64,000 nucleotides of DNA from Clusia tigrina (taxonomy: Eukaryota; Arthropoda; Insecta; Diptera; Clusiidae), in the NCBI GenBank assembly GCA_920105625.2, contig OV050030.1, forward strand, positions 78,085,400 through 78,149,399, in the 5' to 3' direction. Of the stretch, positions 60,680 to 64,000 are shown piece by piece. A model generated the notes under the pieces. It was not told the origin of the DNA, did not search any database, and saw only the letters and a list, made by a program, of their open reading frames with translations. Positions within the stretch are counted from its first letter, which is position 1. Every line of letters begins with the position of its first letter. The translations under genes were made by a program, and so were the position numbers.

Positions 60680-63133
60680 AAAATAAAAAAACCGCAATTT
60701 CTCGGCGACACAGGCGACAATAAGAACTACATTAGTCCTAGCGTCGCCGAGAAAACCGTTAAAGTAGAAAAACCTTTTTTCGTAAATTCCGCTGGTGGAA
60801 AATTAAAAATTACAGAAAACCTATCCGGAAAATTTTTTGAATTCGCATATAGGGATGTGGAAACCACATTTTTTGTCCTTCCAGGCTTAGAATCTTTTGA
60901 TGGCGTAACAGGGGACGACACGCTTCGTGAGGTTAAAGCAGTTCTCGAGAGAGAGCTTAACATCCTCATATTAAAACCCAATGTAGTGATACCCCTAAAA
61001 CAAAAAACCACGCAGGAAGTTAATCTAGTAAAAGTTTCATGTCAAAAAATTTCAAGGGCCACTGAGCAAAAATTAAAACACTTGATTTCAAGATATAGCG
61101 ATTTGTTTGGTCTTCTTGTTCCAAATTCTATTGTGGAAACAAGTGTTCGTGCAGAAATAAAAACGACTACTAGTGAGCCTATTTATACAAAAAGCTATCC
61201 CAATCCAGCTTGCATGCGGGAAGAAGTGGGTAGACAAGTAGAAGAGCTTCTCCGAGAAAATGTCATTCGTCCGTCCAAAAGTCCGTATAACTCTCCCATT
61301 TGGGTAGTTCCCAAAAAACCCAAACCAAACGGAGTAAAACAGTACAGGATGGTCATTGATTTCAAGCGACTTAACGCAGTCACTACTCCAGACACGTATC
61401 CAATCCCTGATATCAACAGCACAATAGCTAGCCTTGGTGAGGCAAAAGTCTTCACGACTATAGACTTAACGTCTGGTTTCCACCAAATTCTAATGAAAGG
61501 GAAGGACATTGCAAAAACTGCATTTTCAACCATGAATGGTAAATATGAATTTTTAAGACTCCCTTTTGGCCTAAGGAACGCGCCAGCAATATTCCAGAGA
61601 ATGATTGACGATGTCCTAAAGGAGTACATAGCCAAAATATGTTATGTCTATATCGACGACATAATAATTTTTAGCAAAAACGAAGAAGAACACCTACGCG
61701 ACGTTGAAATAATATTCTCAACACTTTTATCTTCAGGCCTTAAAGTAAATTTGGAAAAAACTCAATTCTTAAAAAATAGCGTCGAATTTCTCGGATACTT
61801 AATCACGCCAAAAGGCATTCTTCCTGATCCAAAAAAAGTTTCTGCGATACAAAAAATGATCCCTCCTACAAATGTGAAAGAACTCAAGAGTTTTCTAGGT
61901 CTCACGTCCTACTACAGGAAATTTATACGCGATTACGCAAAAATAGCCAAACCACTCACGCATCTCACTCGCGGTGAACACGCACATGTCCGAGCGAATC
62001 AATCTAGAAAAATTCCGATCGCTTTAGATCAAGATGGCCTAGAAGCCTTTGAAACCCTAAAAGAAGTTCTGACGTCCTCAGAAATCTTAGCCTTCCCTAA
62101 TTTTGAAAAGCCATTTAATCTCACTTCCGACGCTTCCAATTATGCTATTGGAGCGGTATTGTCCCAGGAAATCAATGGAATGGATAGGCCGATTGCCTAT
62201 ATTTCTAGAAGCCTTAGTCGCGCCGAAGAAAACTACGCCACAAATGAAGAAGAAATGTTGGCGATAGTGTGGGCGTTCGACAATCTGCGGAATTATCTGT
62301 ATGGTGCTAAAAATATAAGGATTTTCACCGACCACCAACCTTTGACCTTTGTGCTTAGTAATAGGAATTACAACGCAAAGCTCAAGAGGTGGAAAAGCCG
62401 AATAGAGGAGTATAACCACGAGTTGATTTATAAACCTGGTAAATCAAACTTAGTGGCAGATGCTCTCTCACGCCTACTTACAGAAGTGAACGCGCTAGAA
62501 ACATCGAATGAGCCAGATGAACCTAGTGAATATGAAAGTTTAGCAACGATGCACAGCGCAGAACAAGACAATTCCGATTTAATACCGCATGTTGAAGCAC
62601 CAATAAATGATTTTAGAAACCAAATTATTATCCGAACAGGACGTGAGCTTATGTGCGTTGAGGAGCCCCATCCGAATTATAAAAGACATTACGTCTCTCT
62701 TGAAAAAATCAACGAGAGCAATCTTACTCAAATTTTAAAAGAAAAATTAAATCTATCCGTAATCAATGGCGTCAATATTCCTGAACTTTTTCTTATGATA
62801 CTGCAAAAGATTTATTTAGATACTTTTTCACAATATAAAATCCGTATAACCCAAAGAGTAGTAATTGATGTGCCAAACAAAGAGCGTGTGCTTGAAATAA
62901 TCGAGACCGAACACACTAGGGCACATAGGAATTTCCGAGAGAACTCCCAACAAATCTTAGAAAAATTCTATTTCCCTCGCAAGACCAACCAAGTTAAAAC
63001 CTTTATAAAAACCTGCGAGATATGTCGTCTGAATAAATATGATAGGCACCCTACACATCCGGAATTACAGCCCACACCAACACCAAAATTTCCATGTGAT
63101 ACTCCATATGGACATAATGGCAATTCAAGGTGA
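60680..63133 (+). pseudogene. pol: Family B pol (B4), as B1
   Basis: 817 open codons with protease, RT (YIDD near 61650) and RNase H intact and the integrase zinc region, ending at the same frameshift as B1. It shares several substitutions with B3 rather than B1, while having the undeleted structure of B1. Confidence 0.88.
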
Positions 63134-63705
63134 GAAATTCATTTCCGTCTTAGACAAATTTTCCAAATTTGCAAAATTTTTCCGAATAAAAAACAAATCA
63201 GCACCTCATTTGCGCCAAAAGCTTGCCAAGATAATGCATTTTTTTACAGTACCCAAAGTAGTGGTTATGGACAATGAACGTGGTTTCCTAACCCCCATCA
63301 ATATAAATTTCCTTAGATCATTGAATATCGAAATTTAACGAACTCCATCTCAGAAAAGCGAGGTTAATGAAATCAGATTCGATTAAAGATCACATTCGAC
63401 CATAATAGAAATCTTCATGTGCATAAAAAACGACTTTCAAGACTTACGTATTAAGGAAGTTCTGCAAATAGCGGTTGATAGGTATAACGACACAATCCAC
63501 TCCGTGGATTTTACGGTTAAACGCGAAAAAAACTCAACCCAAAAGCTTTAAACCCGGTGACGTCATATACGAGTACGTCACCAATAAACAAATAAAAGGC
63601 AAACAAAAGCCTCTTTATAAAAAGGAAATCGTTGCAATTGATAATATGGTTACAGTAATAACCGAGACAGGGAAAAAAATCCATAAGTCCCACATAAAAA
63701 ATTAA
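63039..63705 (+). pseudogene. pol: Family B integrase core and C-terminus (B4), broken
   Basis: Same breaks as B1: frameshift before the core, TAA at 63336-63338, and the damaged catalytic Glu region. The C-terminal segment is at 63475-63705. Confidence 0.75.
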
Positions 63706-64000
63706 AAAAGGGTATGCTGTACCCTGTACAGCTTTATAAATGGTACGAGGGCAATGATGAAGTGGACTTTCAGCAAGTCTACATGGCAGTAAATAACACA
63801 TATCCAAACCGGAGATTGCATATTGTGACAAGTTGATACTGGGAGTATTTCCCGTGCCTTAGTAAGCAATACTGCTAAAACGGATAACACGGACCTCCCA
63901 TCTTGCTAGCCCGCGGACGCTTCATCATTATAAATAAATAGAGGGAATTATAATTTTGATAAAAAAATAGGGACATAAAAGAGAAAGACAAAGGTTGCAA
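63706..64000 (+). other. Region after pol (B4), runs off window
   Basis: Matches 46820-47115. The env part, if present, is beyond the window. Confidence 0.5.

Overview
This window is almost entirely repetitive DNA from what is very probably an insect genome, most likely a fly. It is AT-rich and carries env-bearing gypsy/errantivirus-type LTR retrotransposons, Tc1/mariner and Helitron DNA transposons, introns of 53 and 106 bp, long (TA)n tracts and a 12-kb satellite. No host gene can be supported, and I do not assign a species. The setting looks like pericentromeric heterochromatin or a transposon-trapping locus.

Layout. (1) 1-1489: the 5' end of an LTR retrotransposon (family A) on the minus strand, joined head-to-head to a second, truncated plus-strand LTR. 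(2) 1490-2688: a (TA)n tract with a 200-base assembly gap, then a 3'-truncated Tc1/mariner element. (3) 2689-3092: an unidentified segment with a charged 85-codon reading frame. (4) 3093-21661: a head-to-tail array of family A elements, one 3' fragment (A1) and three larger copies (A2, A3, A4), in which each LTR is shared by two neighbours. Every pol is broken and all three larger copies share the same nonsense codon in reverse transcriptase. A4 keeps an intact gag and a clear gag-pol -1 frameshift signal. (5) 21662-22839: (TA)n and a second Tc1/mariner copy with both terminal repeats. (6) 22840-28304: a Helitron on the minus strand with a nearly complete Rep-helicase gene that contains two spliceable introns but also one stop and two frameshifts. 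(7) 28305-29088: remnants of a second, older Helitron. (8) 29089-41342: exactly 22 tandem copies of a 557-bp unit whose ends look like Helitron termini. (9) 41343-64000: four tandem copies of a block holding the last 122 bp of the satellite, a (TA)n tract and an errantivirus (family B) with LTR, leader, gag, pol and a truncated env.

There is no co-operating gene system in the usual sense. The history that can be read is layered. Families A and B and the Tc1 element sit against TA tracts. A DNA-level process, LTR-LTR exchange for A and junctions inside satellite and env for B, then multiplied elements that were already defective. The satellite itself appears to be Helitron-derived. The points most worth following up are the Helitron-bounded satellite with its change from dimeric to trimeric higher-order repeats, the family B amplicon that carries satellite and microsatellite with it, and the HIV-like frameshift signal of family A.
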